Positions 18,047 through 27,810 are shown, counted from the stretch's first letter. The stretch: 40,060 nucleotides of DNA from Salisapilia sapeloensis (GCA_023334545.1 JAADVB010000175.1:1-40060), one strand, 5' to 3'. A program made the numbers and translations. The notes: generated from the letters alone by a model not told the origin.

Positions 18047-19770
18047 ATGGCGGAGGAAGACATCGATTCGCTCCTGGAGGCAGGCATCAAGGCTTCTTCG
18101 AACGCGCCGAGCGTCGCGCCCGTCCAAGAGGTGCGTGTTATAAAATACGTGTATATCGTGCACCTTGTTATTGAAAACGGCACTCTTCTAGCTTTTGTAC
18201 CAGGCTCGCTGACCATCCGGATGTGTACTGCATATTAAAATAGGATGTCGAGATGGAGGAACCAAAGCAAGAGAACAAGGAGCCGGACGTACAACATAGA
18301 GACGATAAACCGAAGGAAAAACGACGGCATCGATCCAAATCCAGGTCTCGTGATCGTCGACGGCGGTCCAAACGGTCTCGATCCAGGACGAAGCGGTCTC
18401 GATCTAGGTCCAAATCGCGTCGGGACCACGATCGACGTCGCGACAGGTCTCGCAGTCGCGACCGTAGACGCAGACGTCGTCGTAGTCGCTCGAGAGATCG
18501 CAGCCGCTCGCGAGACCGTAGTCGATCGGAGCGCAAGAGTCGTTCCAAGTCCAAGTCCAAGTCGAAGCCAGAGGCGGAGGAGACGAAGCGCGAGACGTCG
18601 ATGGAGCGTCGTCAGAGGGAGCACTTGATGGAGCTAACGAGAGATCACCGGACGGTCTTTGTGGGTCAGCTGACGCAAAAGGTGCGTGAGAAGGACCTAC
18701 GTCGGTTCTTTGAGAAGATCGGTCGGACGGAGCAAGTGACGCTGATCAAGGACAAGTTCACCAGTCGATCCAAAGGCTTTGCATACGTTGAAATGTCGAA
18801 TCTCGAGGACATTCCGAAAGTCCTGAATATGAATGGACGTGTGCCAGAGTTCCAGGTCTTCCCCATCATGGTCAAGGCATCCGAGGCAGAGAAAAACTTT
18901 GCCGCCAAGCAGACGGCGGCCAGTGCATCGAGCGACACGGCCGTCAAGGTCGGCGATAGTCTGGCTGCTAGAACCGTCTACTGCGGTAACCTCCACACGA
19001 ACATCACGGAGGACGACCTAAAGGCTGTCTTCGAGGCCTTTGGAGACGTCCAGTCCGTGACACTCAATCGAGACGAGGTGGGTCACTCGAAAGGCTTTGG
19101 TTTCATCCAGTTCGGTAGTGCGTCCGAAGCCAACTTTGCGCTCTCCAAAGGCAACGGTCTAGAGCTGGCGGGCAAGAACATCAAGCTCGGGTCTGTCAAT
19201 GAAAGCTCCTTTGGCGGATCTTCTGGCGGGTACGCAGGTAGCTCGACGGCGTGGAAGCTGGATGACGACGACGAGAGTGGGCTGACGATGGACTCGCACT
19301 CGAGATCGGCGCTCATGGCCAAGCTCGAGGGAGGGTCTGGTCGGCAGGACGATGCAGCTGGGCAAAAGGCGAGTGCTCCAGCCCAGCCGAGTCGACTGGC
19401 GGCGCTGGCGGCTAGCTCGGACGTCGAAGGCACTGAGTCGTTCTGCTTTGTCATTCGCAACATGTTCGACGCGAGCGAAGAGAAGAAGTCTGGGGCAGTG
19501 CGTTGGGCAGAAGAGATCAAGGAGGATGTGGAGGAGGAGTGCGCGGCATTTGGCGAGGTCCTCCACTGTCACGTGGAGCAGGAAAAGGTGGGCGGACTGG
19601 TGTACCTGCTCTTCCTCCGACAACCGTCGGCAGTGCAGGCGGCGCAGAAACTCCACGGTCGGTGGTTCAATCAGCGTCAGATCAGCGTCCGATACCTGTC
19701 TTCCCAAGAGTACGTCGGCATGTTCCCGAGTGCTAGGTCGTTAGTGCAAAAGGCGAGAGATGCGGTCTAG
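18047..19770 (+). CDS. RBM39: RBM39/CAPER-like splicing factor (SR, two RRM, UHM)
   Basis: Two exons (18047-18130, 18244-19770) give 536 residues. The first exon encodes 28 codons, MAEEDIDSLLEAG onward, matching the usual RBM39 beginning. Residues 45-130 are an RS domain of alternating Arg and Ser. RRM1 starts near 164 (RTVFVGQL, SKGFAYVEM), RRM2 near 270 (RTVYCGNL, SKGFGFIQF), and a C-terminal UHM near 425-520 has the FVIRNMFDASE entry and RWFNQRQISVRYL, which includes the RxF motif that captures tryptophan ligands. RBM39 and its relatives connect SF3b/U2AF to 3' splice site choice and also act in transcription. Confidence 0.94.
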
Positions 19771-19811
19771 ACACACGAATACAAGACTTTTATCGATGAG
19801 ATATACACTGT

Positions 19812-20240
19812 TCATTCCTCCTTTTCGTCTTTAATAGGTGCTGGATCGGCGGCTGGAGGGTCTACGACGAGAAACTCGCCTACGAGCGCCATGAGCTGGT
19901 CAATCTGATCGTCCGTGAACCGATCGGCGCAGTCTTCTATAAGCAAGTGGATGTCCACGAGTTCCGTCGGACAGTGGTTGATGAGCTGCATCTTTTCACC
20001 GGGCGTTAAATCAAAGGCCTGCGTCTCTATAGCCTGCAGAAAGTGTTGAATGCGTTCCGGCGTCAATTGAGAGCTGCGTTGCTGGTGGTGCGTGAGAAAC
20101 TTGACGATCTTGTGGTCTATCCAGTTCCTGTCCGCATAGGCTTTTCCGGACGTGTGCAGCCGCTGCGTCTGTCGTTCCTGGACGACCTGGAGCACCTCGT
20201 AGTCGCTCAAGGCGCCTTCGTTGGCGAGCAGCACCTTCAT
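19812..20240 (-). CDS. RPC9: RNA polymerase III subunit RPC9 (CRCP)
   Basis: Single-exon 142-residue protein. MKVLLANEGALSDYEVLQVV and, later, LTPGEKMQLINHCPTELVDI and LLIEDCADRFTDDQIDQLMA match the RPC9/C17 HRDC-like fold. RPC9 pairs with RPC8 as the Pol III stalk, the equivalent of Rpb4-Rpb7. The C-terminus is acidic. Its stop is 41 bp from the RBM39-like stop. Confidence 0.92.
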   Translation of the reverse strand: MKVLLANEGALSDYEVLQVVQERQTQRLHTSGKAYADRNWIDHKIVKFLTHHQQRSSQLTPERIQHFLQAIETQAFDLTPGEKMQLINHCPTELVDIHLLIEDCADRFTDDQIDQLMALVGEFLVVDPPAADPAPIKDEKEE

Positions 20241-20312
20241 TTTTACAACACCTTCGATGGCATACTTAACAGTTACATTTCCACATGATGCGTTACCAAC
20301 AACTACAAGTTC

Positions 20313-21665
20313 TCAGATCTGAGTATCCACTTCCTCCGGCGTCCCTCGGTGCCACGGCGGCGGCGCGTCCGTGTCCTGGCTGCCCATGTCCTGCACCTCC
20401 TGTTGCTGCTGTTGCTCTTGTGCGTCGGACCTTCCGCCTTCCTCCCGTCGAGCACGCAGACGCATGATCCGCTGAGGTCGAGGCGCAAACTGGTGCTGCT
20501 CATCCTCCACGTCTTCCGTGTCGGACTTGCCTTCCACGTGCTCCATCTCGGCCTGCAGCACGCGTGTGCATATATATTCCGGGTCGGTTGCTACTATCGA
20601 CACCTCGCCATTCCCTCGCGTATTGCGTCGAAGAATACCTTCAGGACGACTCCTTGGTCGTGGCGGTGGAGGGATCGACAACTGCCGAATCGGCTGGTCA
20701 GGAGTCACCATCTCGTCCCTTTCGCCTACATAATCCGTTCCGTCGCTGCCGACACTGCTGCGACCACTGCTGATACTGCTTCTACCACTCATACGAGATA
20801 GAACCAAGTCTATTGACGGACCTACTGGCGTTGACGCTTCTGCCGATTCCTCTGCCACAGATGCTGGAGCTGCTTCTACAGTCGGAGTGCTAGGGTCTAC
20901 CGATGGACTAACAGAACTGGAAGCACTGCTCTGTGGTGTTTTACGTGCTAGAGATTGTGGCTGAGACTGGGACTGGGACTGACTGCTGGGTGGACTTCGG
21001 AGGAAGCTCTTAATGGGAGGGCTCGTCCGCGGTGGCGTCGGAGGCCTCGCCCTAGACGACCTCGTGACACTCATGTCGATCTTTAGATACATACCAGGCT
21101 TGGCTTTCCTCTTGCCTTTCGCTGTGGGTTTAGCACGTTTACTCTGTGTTGTAGATGGTTCGGATGCTCTTTTCCGCTTTTTGCTGCTAGCCGAGCCTTT
21201 AGCGTTAGAAGGTGGCGTGGGTGGCCTCGGGGACAAAGCTGCTCTTGTAGACCTCTTCTTACTTCTAGTGACGGAAGGGGAGGTTGTACCGGAAGAAGCT
21301 TTTGCTCTCTTCGGTCGATTATTCGTCGTGTTCGGCGACAGAGCGTCTCGAGGTCGTTTACGAGACGTCGGAGTGTCGACGTGGACGTCGCTTTCATTTG
21401 CAAAGGAAAGCCTGTTCTTGGTACTAACTACAGGCGTTGCAGTCTTCTCTTCTGCCAAGTCTGCGGACTGTTTCCGTTTACGCGATGGCGTGGTCTTGTG
21501 ATTCCCACGTTGAAGCACTTGCTCGGAAGGCACTTCGGCTGGCACCACAACATTCTCCTTGGTGGCTTCCATGTCTGCACGAGCGCCCAACCCCTGGGCA
21601 GAAGAGGAGGCAGACATAGGCTGGGCCTTTTGCCTCGCCTGCGCAGCCTCGGACCGCGCCGTCAT
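20313..21665 (-). CDS. Low-complexity nuclear protein, unknown
   Basis: Frame of 450 residues when begun at the ATG at 21665. The frame is open further upstream to a GTG at 21746 with no ATG, so a small upstream exon is possible. The protein is rich in Ser, Pro, Thr, Arg and Lys. It has several nuclear localisation-like clusters (SRKRPRDALSP, SSKKRKRASEP, KAKGKRKAK-type), many S/T-P sites, a KEN box near residue 35 (ATKENVVVP), a QSQSQSQ run and a poly-Gln tract near the end. An RLSF-type motif (KNRLSFANE) could bind PP1. Together these suggest a cell-cycle-regulated chromatin or chromosome-periphery protein, but no family is recognised. Confidence 0.65.
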   Translation of the reverse strand: MTARSEAAQARQKAQPMSASSSAQGLGARADMEATKENVVVPAEVPSEQVLQRGNHKTTPSRKRKQSADLAEEKTATPVVSTKNRLSFANESDVHVDTPTSRKRPRDALSPNTTNNRPKRAKASSGTTSPSVTRSKKRSTRAALSPRPPTPPSNAKGSASSKKRKRASEPSTTQSKRAKPTAKGKRKAKPGMYLKIDMSVTRSSRARPPTPPRTSPPIKSFLRSPPSSQSQSQSQPQSLARKTPQSSASSSVSPSVDPSTPTVEAAPASVAEESAEASTPVGPSIDLVLSRMSGRSSISSGRSSVGSDGTDYVGERDEMVTPDQPIRQLSIPPPPRPRSRPEGILRRNTRGNGEVSIVATDPEYICTRVLQAEMEHVEGKSDTEDVEDEQHQFAPRPQRIMRLRARREEGGRSDAQEQQQQQEVQDMGSQDTDAPPPWHRGTPEEVDTQI

Positions 21666-21943
21666 CAGCTCGAAAGCTTCTTCACGAAGCGTTTTTTGAA
21701 TTTTAGGAGGGAGATGATTTGAATCGGCTGATACGGTTCGTAACACTTTGTTGCAAACTGTTCACAACGGGAAGTGTGTGGAATGGTGCGTTTCTCTTAA
21801 CTGGTGTCCGGCCAGGTGGCGTCTAGTAACTTGTATGCTAGAAACTAACAGTTTGTTTCCGTTATGCAGGAGTTAACAGTTGGAAAAGCGGCTTGTGTGG
21901 CTCAAAACGGAGGAATCGCACCACCCGAACGCCAACTAGAATC

Positions 21944-22305
21944 ATGTTCTTCCGTGCTATGCGTCGGGCCGCGCCGCAGGGCGTGCGCAACATGTCCACG
22001 AAGAAGACGTCTGTGAACGGACCTGGCAACCTCGATGGTATCTACCGGACCTTGATGAAAAACAACATGACGTACGTGACGACCATCCTCGTCGCGGCCG
22101 TCGTCGCCGAGGGCGTCTACGGTGGAGTAACGGACTACGTGTGGGAGACCGCGAACCGTGGTGTACGTTTTCGATTGCTTTATCGGATGTGTAGGATGCC
22201 ATGAACTAATTGTGTCTGCTATAGCGTCTGTATCACCACATCGACTGGTCTCAGTTCAAGACAGAAGACGATGAGGACGAAGACGAAGACGAGGATGACG
22301 AATAA
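21944..22305 (+). CDS. QCR9: Cytochrome bc1 complex subunit 9 (QCR9/UQCR10)
   Basis: Two exons (21944-22162, 22225-22305) give 99 residues. After a mitochondrial-type N-terminus (MFFRAMRRAAPQGVRNMS), the core reads GIYRTLMKNNMTYVTTILVA, then GGVTDYVWETANRGRLYHHID. QCR9 proteins show this LYxTLFxRNS entry, a single inner-membrane helix and a W-x-x-x-N-R/KG-L motif. The last eleven residues are nearly all Asp/Glu, like the acidic end of yeast Qcr9. It belongs to respiratory complex III. Its stop is 77 bp from the His4-like gene. Confidence 0.88.
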
Positions 22306-22382
22306 ACTGTATCCGGAGGTTGCAGAGAAAGCAAATAGCTCAATGGATTCTCTGATCGTTCCAATCGACTCTATTCTTGTGT

Positions 22383-23760
22383 TCATTCCTTCTTCCCTAG
22401 GATGGCGTTGGCAGCATCGATGCGATACTGTTTCGAGTTCCCAGGTCGTCGCTTCACCTTCCTCGCACGCTCGTCCAACTTGCGCTACAACAACGCATAA
22501 GTGTCATATACGTAGAATAGAGTACAAATCCAATACCTCGACAGCGTGGATGTCGACGCCTGCAGCAATGCATCGGGCCATGGCAAAGTACATGACATCG
22601 GCGGCTTCTCCTGCCACATCTTCCTTCGTTTCCGCTTCTGCTAGTTCCTGCGCCTCCTCCACGAGCTTGGCACGCAAAAGATCCTTGTCATTGAACAGAC
22701 GCTTCGTGTAGGATCCTTCCGGAGCACTTCCCTTTCGTTGTTCCAGTGTCTCGTTGAGCGCTGAGAGGCCGGTGGACGGTCCCCAGCAAGTGGCTGTCTC
22801 CAAGTGGCAAAAGCCGGGGCCGGACTGAGCCACCATGAACCGGAGGGCATCACTGTCGCAGTCGACGGCGACCTGCAAAAGCTGCTGGACAGCGCCGCTG
22901 GTCTCTCCTTTCCTCCAAATCTGATTGCGGCTGCGAGAAAAGTAGACGCCTCGCTTCGATTGCAAGGCTTCCTTCACACTATCGCTGCTAGAGTAGACGA
23001 GACCAATGGCCACGCCTCTTGCGTCTGCAACGACAGTTGTAAAGAGGCCATCGTCTCGGTCGCTTCGGAGACAAGAGACGTAGCATTCGGCTGCGTTGAG
23101 CTCTTGCTCACTGGACGGTAGGAAGGCGGCTGCGGCCGATACGTGGATGGCTTTCGCGTGGAAGGTGCCAACTGCCTCAGGTTTCACGTTGCAGAATGGA
23201 CCTTCAATTATAAGTAGGCTAGGCTCCTTCACTATTTTACGAAGAGGTTGGATGGCCTCGAGAAGGACAGAAGAGTATTTGTCGAATGCGACGTCAGCAG
23301 CGTTGTCCATGACTAGAATAAGGTGGTGGAAGGCCGACTGCAGCTTTTGAGCAGCTTGCGCTAGATTTTCGATACCACTGCTATTGATCTGAGGGCCAGA
23401 CGTGCTTGATAGTATGTCAGACAGACTGATTTGAACCTTGGCAGCAAGACGATCGGCGGGGAGACTACTCCATTGGCCGATGATGTCATCTACTTCGGCC
23501 ACATTTACGTCGACAATCGCTTTTCCAACACCATTATTGAGCCACGTTGTCGCGGCATCAATCATGGAAGGTAGGAAAGGTCCTAGAATGACTCGTTCCT
23601 GTGTCAAAGTCTTGCCGTGGTCGCTGGTCGTTGCGTCTAATGTCTCGTTGGATGCCAACACTTGCACATCATTGGCGATGGAGAGATGAGCTACCTCTCC
23701 CAAGGCAGAAGAGGCATTTTCGTCCTGCAAAGGCGGTAGGTTGACAATAGGCACGAGCAT
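22383..23760 (-). CDS. HIS4: Histidine biosynthesis: PRA-CH / PRA-PH enzyme, His4-like N-half
   Basis: Two exons (23760-22537, 22484-22383) give 441 residues. The centre is phosphoribosyl-AMP cyclohydrolase (near 225-330: DGLFTTVVAD, GVYFSRSRNQIWRKGETSG, zinc-site DCDSDALRF and GFCHLETATCWG). The end is phosphoribosyl-ATP pyrophosphatase (near 335-430: SYTKRLFNDKDLLRAKLVEE, AGEAADVMYFAMAR). These catalyse steps two and three of histidine synthesis. The first ~200 residues resemble the N-terminal region of fungal His4, including TWLNNGVGKAIV. The histidinol dehydrogenase part of fungal His4 is missing. The C-terminal RRPGNSKQYR exon appears only after splicing. Confidence 0.9.
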
Positions 23761-24531
23761 GTTGGGCTGGAGTAGACTTGGGTGATCTGTTGTCTAATTC
23801 GTTGTCGGCTGATCAAGCGAAATGATGTGACCCACACCATTGAAAGTACTGTGAAGTGGTTTATTGTTACGTATCCGATCTTGAAGAGATGTGTAGGTCG
23901 GAATAGTTCTGTTCTCCTAGTCCTTCAGGTTGGAAATTTTTATGATGTGGAAGGCTGGGAATTAAAAATGAGATGGTAGCTGCTTGAGAAGTGGTAACAA
24001 TAGGTATATATGGCCCGACATGGACTCCTAATCAGGACGAGATCAACGAATGCTTAGGAAAAATGAGCATTGCTCGACTACCGGTATCTTTGCCAAATGC
24101 TCGGGCATTTAGTGCATAATTGTGAGTGCTGCAATGGGTCACTGGTAAAGTGACATCTTGGGAAACTCGACGGTAAATATATGCCAACTGCATTGATCGG
24201 TCGGCTGGATCGTGAGGCTGGTGCTTGAATCTATTTCCGTGGAAGTAGCTTTCGACCCGAAATGGCAAGCACAGAACTGTAAAATCGTTTGTTGTGATGT
24301 CCTGGGAGATTAAATAGCTCGAATGCTGCCGACACAGAAGATAAATCACTATAGTATAGAGCAAGCTTTAGGAACTCTGAAGGAACAACTAACTCAGTGT
24401 AGGTGATTGTCATGTATTTAGCACTGACTATGGAAAGGATCAATGTGATGCGGTGTTGCATCTACTTTTTCAGTCCTACAGTCGCATTTCGTGTCGTGGT
24501 GTCTCCTCCGGTGTGATATTCATGCAGGCAA
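23761..24531. other. Gene-poor spacer
   Basis: This 771-bp stretch lies between the His4-like start and the first GST stop, both minus-strand. It is somewhat AT-rich. Short frames, including a 110-codon minus-strand frame, lack any recognisable feature. It presumably holds the His4-like promoter and the GST 3' region. Confidence 0.4.
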
Positions 24532-25134
24532 CTACTGCTTGGACAGATACGCCGTAATGTTCGAGTGTTTTTTCACTCCTTCCACAATCGCCTCGATCTT
24601 TGGATACTCAGACAAGTCTGAAAAACCGTAGGTCGCTGCGAGGGAGTTGGTGACCGTGTCAAATATAGCAAGATCCGCCAGCGTCAACTTGTCCCCGAGG
24701 AGGAATTTACCCTCCACGAGTTTCTCAATACTCCGGAAGTACTTGGGAACCATGGACTTGGTCAGGTTCTCTATCTTTTCTGCCTTTTCCTTTTCGTCAA
24801 ACGTTCGGAATTGGATCACAATGTCATTGTTCAGGATTTCACCCATGGCGTCCACTACCATGTCCACTTTCAGCGCCTTCTCTGGATCTTCCGGATAGAT
24901 TCCGCTCAGTTTTGCAGCGTATCGAGCAATCGCAAGGCTTTGAGCGTACTTTGTGCCGTTCACTTCGAGCATCGGTGCTTGCAAGAATGGCATGCTGGCT
25001 TTGGCTTGGCCAAAGACAAAGTGCTCTACGGAAATGCGATTGTCGTCAAAAGGAACGTTTCCTGCATGAAAAGCTAGTCGTGTGAGCTCTGCGCGAGCAG
25101 GCAAGTCAAAGTACGTCAGCTTTGGCTCAGACAT
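24532..25134 (-). CDS. Glutathione S-transferase, sigma-like, copy 1
   Basis: Single-exon 200-residue protein, a typical cytosolic GST length. I start at MSEPKLTYF because it aligns with the usual sigma-class start; the open frame extends 28 codons further. Y8-equivalent in KLTYF is the catalytic tyrosine. LPARAELTRLAFHAGNVPF carries the conserved RAE, the cis-Pro lies in QAPMLEVNG and the gamma-Glu contact is QS in AQSLAIARYAAKLSG. The helical domain ends with GDKLTLADLAIFD. GSTs conjugate glutathione to electrophiles or act as prostaglandin-type isomerases. The downstream minus-strand paralogue is 728 bp upstream in transcription order. Confidence 0.93.
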   Translation of the reverse strand: MSEPKLTYFDLPARAELTRLAFHAGNVPFDDNRISVEHFVFGQAKASMPFLQAPMLEVNGTKYAQSLAIARYAAKLSGIYPEDPEKALKVDMVVDAMGEILNNDIVIQFRTFDEKEKAEKIENLTKSMVPKYFRSIEKLVEGKFLLGDKLTLADLAIFDTVTNSLAATYGFSDLSEYPKIEAIVEGVKKHSNITAYLSKQ

Positions 25135-25861
25135 CTTGGCGGTTGATCGTTTTTCAGCCGCTAGTAAATGCGGAAATGGCAATTTCAATGTGGATCTAGC
25201 TGATGCCCTCGACTTCAAGCCGACAGGTGCATTCGACAGAATCTTTGATTCGCTGTGTGACGCAATGATTGCGTAGCAGTATTTGTGGTCGCTAGCTTGG
25301 TGTCAAGAGAAGTGACATGCGGTCACCTCGAAAAACTTCAAGTTACCAGTCAGGACGATACCTGTGTTCTACCGAGCAGCTTCCAGAGGTGTCATGAGTC
25401 TGTACTTTGGGAAATGTTAAGAATCAACAGTGAAGAGTGTTATGTGTTCCTTAAAAGGTTCAAAGACAATACTAAAGCGTTGTAGGCGGCAGATGTCATG
25501 TGGCACACCCAGGTCAGATCATATATGATCTGACTTCAACCTGAGGAGCAATCTTGTTAAAGTCGTCAGCCTGATCCGGGATGGAAGTGGTTATACTTGA
25601 TCACTGTATGCATATATGTGATGGGCGAGATATACTAGAGCAGGTGAACTAGCACCCATACACTTTAACTGCCAAATCTCACTTTTCATGTTGAAATTAA
25701 ACCCACAAGTGCGTCTGGACTACAAGCGTTTGAAATTTTTCTAGTTGCATGCTTTGATCACATCTTTCCATCTTAGATTCTTGATTTACTCTCTGGTCCT
25801 TTTATAACTAGCGCAAGGTGAATAAATGCAGAGTGGCTTATATATTAGATTTTCATTTGCG
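25135..25861. other. GST intergenic region with palindrome
   Basis: No gene is visible in this 727-bp stretch between two minus-strand GST genes. It should contain the promoter of GST copy 1 and the 3' end of copy 2. It is AT-rich and includes the perfect palindrome at 25513-25534. Confidence 0.4.
25513..25534. repeat. Perfect 22-bp palindrome
   Basis: The arm GTCAGATCATA is followed by its exact reverse complement, with no spacer and no mismatch. Short flanks also pair (AGGT left, ACCT within the right flank after a gap). It sits about 380 bp upstream of GST copy 1. A palindrome this long could be a dimeric regulator site, but a chance occurrence cannot be ruled out. Confidence 0.75.
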
Positions 25862-26452
25862 TTACTTGGAAAGATACGTCTTGATGCCCTCTTCGTGCTT
25901 TACTCTCTCCACGGCGGACATGATTTTTGGAAAATCAGGCAAATCTGCAACCTGGTACTTGGCTGCAAGGACGTTTGTCGTAAAATCGAATAGGGCCACA
26001 TCCGCCAGCGACAGTTTGTCACCCAAAAGATACTTGCCCTTGATCCTTTTTTCAATCGTACGGAATGTCATGGGCAGTGTTTCATGAAGGAGTCTCTCGG
26101 TCTTGGTATGCTTCTCCATCTTGTCTGTCACGGATTCAATGGCAGTGTCAGTGAGTGCGAGGTCCCGAATGGCATCGATTATCATGTCGACCTGAAGTGC
26201 TTGCTCTGGATCCTTCGGATAGATACCACTCAGTTTCCCACCGTAGCGAGCTAGTGCGGTACACTGAGCAAACACCATGCCGTTCAATTCAAGCGTCGGG
26301 ACTTTGCCAAAAGGTGCGTTTTCCTGGACTTTTTTGGTCTGGTCCGAGCAGATCGAATTGTCTTCGAGCGGGATATTGCCAGCGACAAACGCGAGGTGAA
26401 TGCTCGTTTCCATGTTTGCATTTTTGACGTACGTGAGCTTGGGTGCGGGCAT
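25862..26452 (-). CDS. Glutathione S-transferase-like, copy 2, altered G-site
   Basis: Single-exon 196-residue paralogue of the neighbouring GST. It keeps the KLTY start, GDKLSLADVALFDFTTN and the general fold. However, the LPARAELTR segment is replaced by NANMETSIH, so the conserved arginine is lost, and the QS that contacts the gamma-glutamyl group is QC. The cis-Pro region GKVPTLELNG is retained. These changes could weaken or alter glutathione binding. The copy may have moved toward a binding or structural role. Confidence 0.88.
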   Translation of the reverse strand: MPAPKLTYVKNANMETSIHLAFVAGNIPLEDNSICSDQTKKVQENAPFGKVPTLELNGMVFAQCTALARYGGKLSGIYPKDPEQALQVDMIIDAIRDLALTDTAIESVTDKMEKHTKTERLLHETLPMTFRTIEKRIKGKYLLGDKLSLADVALFDFTTNVLAAKYQVADLPDFPKIMSAVERVKHEEGIKTYLSK

Positions 26453-26799
26453 GGCGTTTCAAGTGCTTGGCTCGGAAGAAAATTTAAAAGTGAGGTGCCT
26501 GTGTGCGATGGGACTTCCCTTCAAGGTGGATATGCTTATGACGCAATCTTTTTTAGCACGACGGGTCGATGTGGATGAATGTGGTCTTTGATATTGTACA
26601 TGAACACTAACGTCGAGATGACGTGGAGGACGTGTCAAATATAGATCAAGTGTAGATTCTCACTTACCGCCTAGGACAAACGAATGTGATGTACTATGTC
26701 CTTCTAGCTAGAATTCGTTTTAAACAAAAGATATACTCGCATGGATAATTGAGTTCTGGAAGTTGTCGATATTCTTATCTTACGACTTTAGCATTAGAC
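26453..26799. other. Spacer between carbonic anhydrase and GST copy 2
   Basis: Both neighbours are on the minus strand. This 347-bp stretch contains the GST copy 2 promoter and the 3' end of the carbonic anhydrase. No gene is seen. Confidence 0.35.
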
Positions 26800-27810
26800 T
26801 TACAGCACCATGGAGAATGCAATGGCGGCAAGTGCGACAGCACCGGAAAGAGCCATCGTGCTGGCACCACTGCCAGACCCGTCCTCGGTGGTTGCAGAAC
26901 CGCTTCCGCTTGTGCTATTCGAAGCACTTCCGCTTGTGCTGCTCGAGGCACTTCCGCTTGTGCTATTCGAAGCACTTCCGCTTTTACTGGTCGACGAAGA
27001 GGCAGCGCACTCGTATTTCGTAATTGTCCGAGCATTCAAGTCTTGAATCGGTCGGCTGTTATTCCCATTATCAGTATTCGTTAGTGTAGCCTGGAGATCC
27101 TTCACTTTCTTGGCGTTTGCATCACTGACCTTGACCATTTCACCCACCACCCACCAGTCTACAATTTCATCGCAATCGGGGGTTGTCAAACTTCCTTCAT
27201 AGTTATACAGGGCGCCTTCCTTGTAGGCTTTTCCGGCGACAGCGTACGCGTCAAATTCTGTAAGTTCGCCTTCAAGTTCGCCTTTGTAATTGTTAAGAAC
27301 GGCGTCAAGACCATAATCTGTACCGTCCGTGCTCAAGAGGATGCCAACAACCAAGTATTTCGTTTCTTCAACATTCTGGTGCACGAAGTGAACTGCACCA
27401 GCGGCAAATTTACCATCGATGGAGTGTTCGGATGGCATATGGACGTGGTACTGCAACAGTGTGTACTTTGTTTCACCGTGCGTGACCGCACACGTACTGT
27501 CACTGCTCACCGTCCAGGTGATTCCATGGTCCGACACAAGCGTATCGACGGTGGAGCACTCACCGGAGAATGTGAGTGGAACTTTGTCGCATGCTTCCGT
27601 CGTGATGGCGTCTCCGGGATTACTAGCCGGAATGTCGATCGGAGATTGCTTATCGCCGCCACAGTTTGGGTATTTAGATGCCCAATCTTTTGGCGCCAAG
27701 TCCCCGTCAGTCCCATCATTACTTGCATAACCCCACGGTTCTCCAGTGTTGGTAGCAGCTGAAGCAAAAGCGGCGAGCGCTGCAGTAGTGGCCAAGAAGT
27801 GTCGAAGCAT
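26800..27810 (-). CDS. Alpha-carbonic anhydrase, probably GPI-anchored
   Basis: Single-exon 336-residue protein. A signal peptide (residues 1-18) is followed by the enzyme domain with QSPIDI, zinc histidines H122 and H124 in QYHVHMPSEH and H141 in AVHFVHQN, and SLTTPDCDEIVDWWVV. After DLNARTITKYECA comes a stalk of Ser, Gly, Asn and Thr repeats (SASNSTSG type). It ends in a small-residue site and a hydrophobic segment (MALSGAVALAAIAFSMVL) with no charged tail, the pattern of a GPI signal. The enzyme would be held at the cell surface. The stalk repeats suggest glycosylation. Confidence 0.93.
   Translation of the reverse strand: MLRHFLATTAALAAFASAATNTGEPWGYASNDGTDGDLAPKDWASKYPNCGGDKQSPIDIPASNPGDAITTEACDKVPLTFSGECSTVDTLVSDHGITWTVSSDSTCAVTHGETKYTLLQYHVHMPSEHSIDGKFAAGAVHFVHQNVEETKYLVVGILLSTDGTDYGLDAVLNNYKGELEGELTEFDAYAVAGKAYKEGALYNYEGSLTTPDCDEIVDWWVVGEMVKVSDANAKKVKDLQATLTNTDNGNNSRPIQDLNARTITKYECAASSSTSKSGSASNSTSGSASSSTSGSASNSTSGSGSATTEDGSGSGASTMALSGAVALAAIAFSMVL
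26903..26984. repeat. 24-bp minisatellite in the carbonic anhydrase stalk
   Basis: Three 24-bp units at 26903-26926, 26927-26950 and 26951-26974, plus a partial fourth, encode SASNSTSG or SASSSTSG on the minus strand. Units 1 and 3 are identical; unit 2 differs at a few positions. Such in-frame repeats vary in copy number and would change stalk length. Confidence 0.8.

Noticed and set aside
18235-18624. Open frames opposite and overlapping the RS domain
   Set aside because: They arise from the repetitive Arg/Ser codons of the RBM39-like gene.
21666-21746. Extending the nuclear protein start to a GTG codon
   Set aside because: Non-ATG starts are rare in eukaryotes; the first ATG at 21665 is preferred, though an upstream exon is possible.
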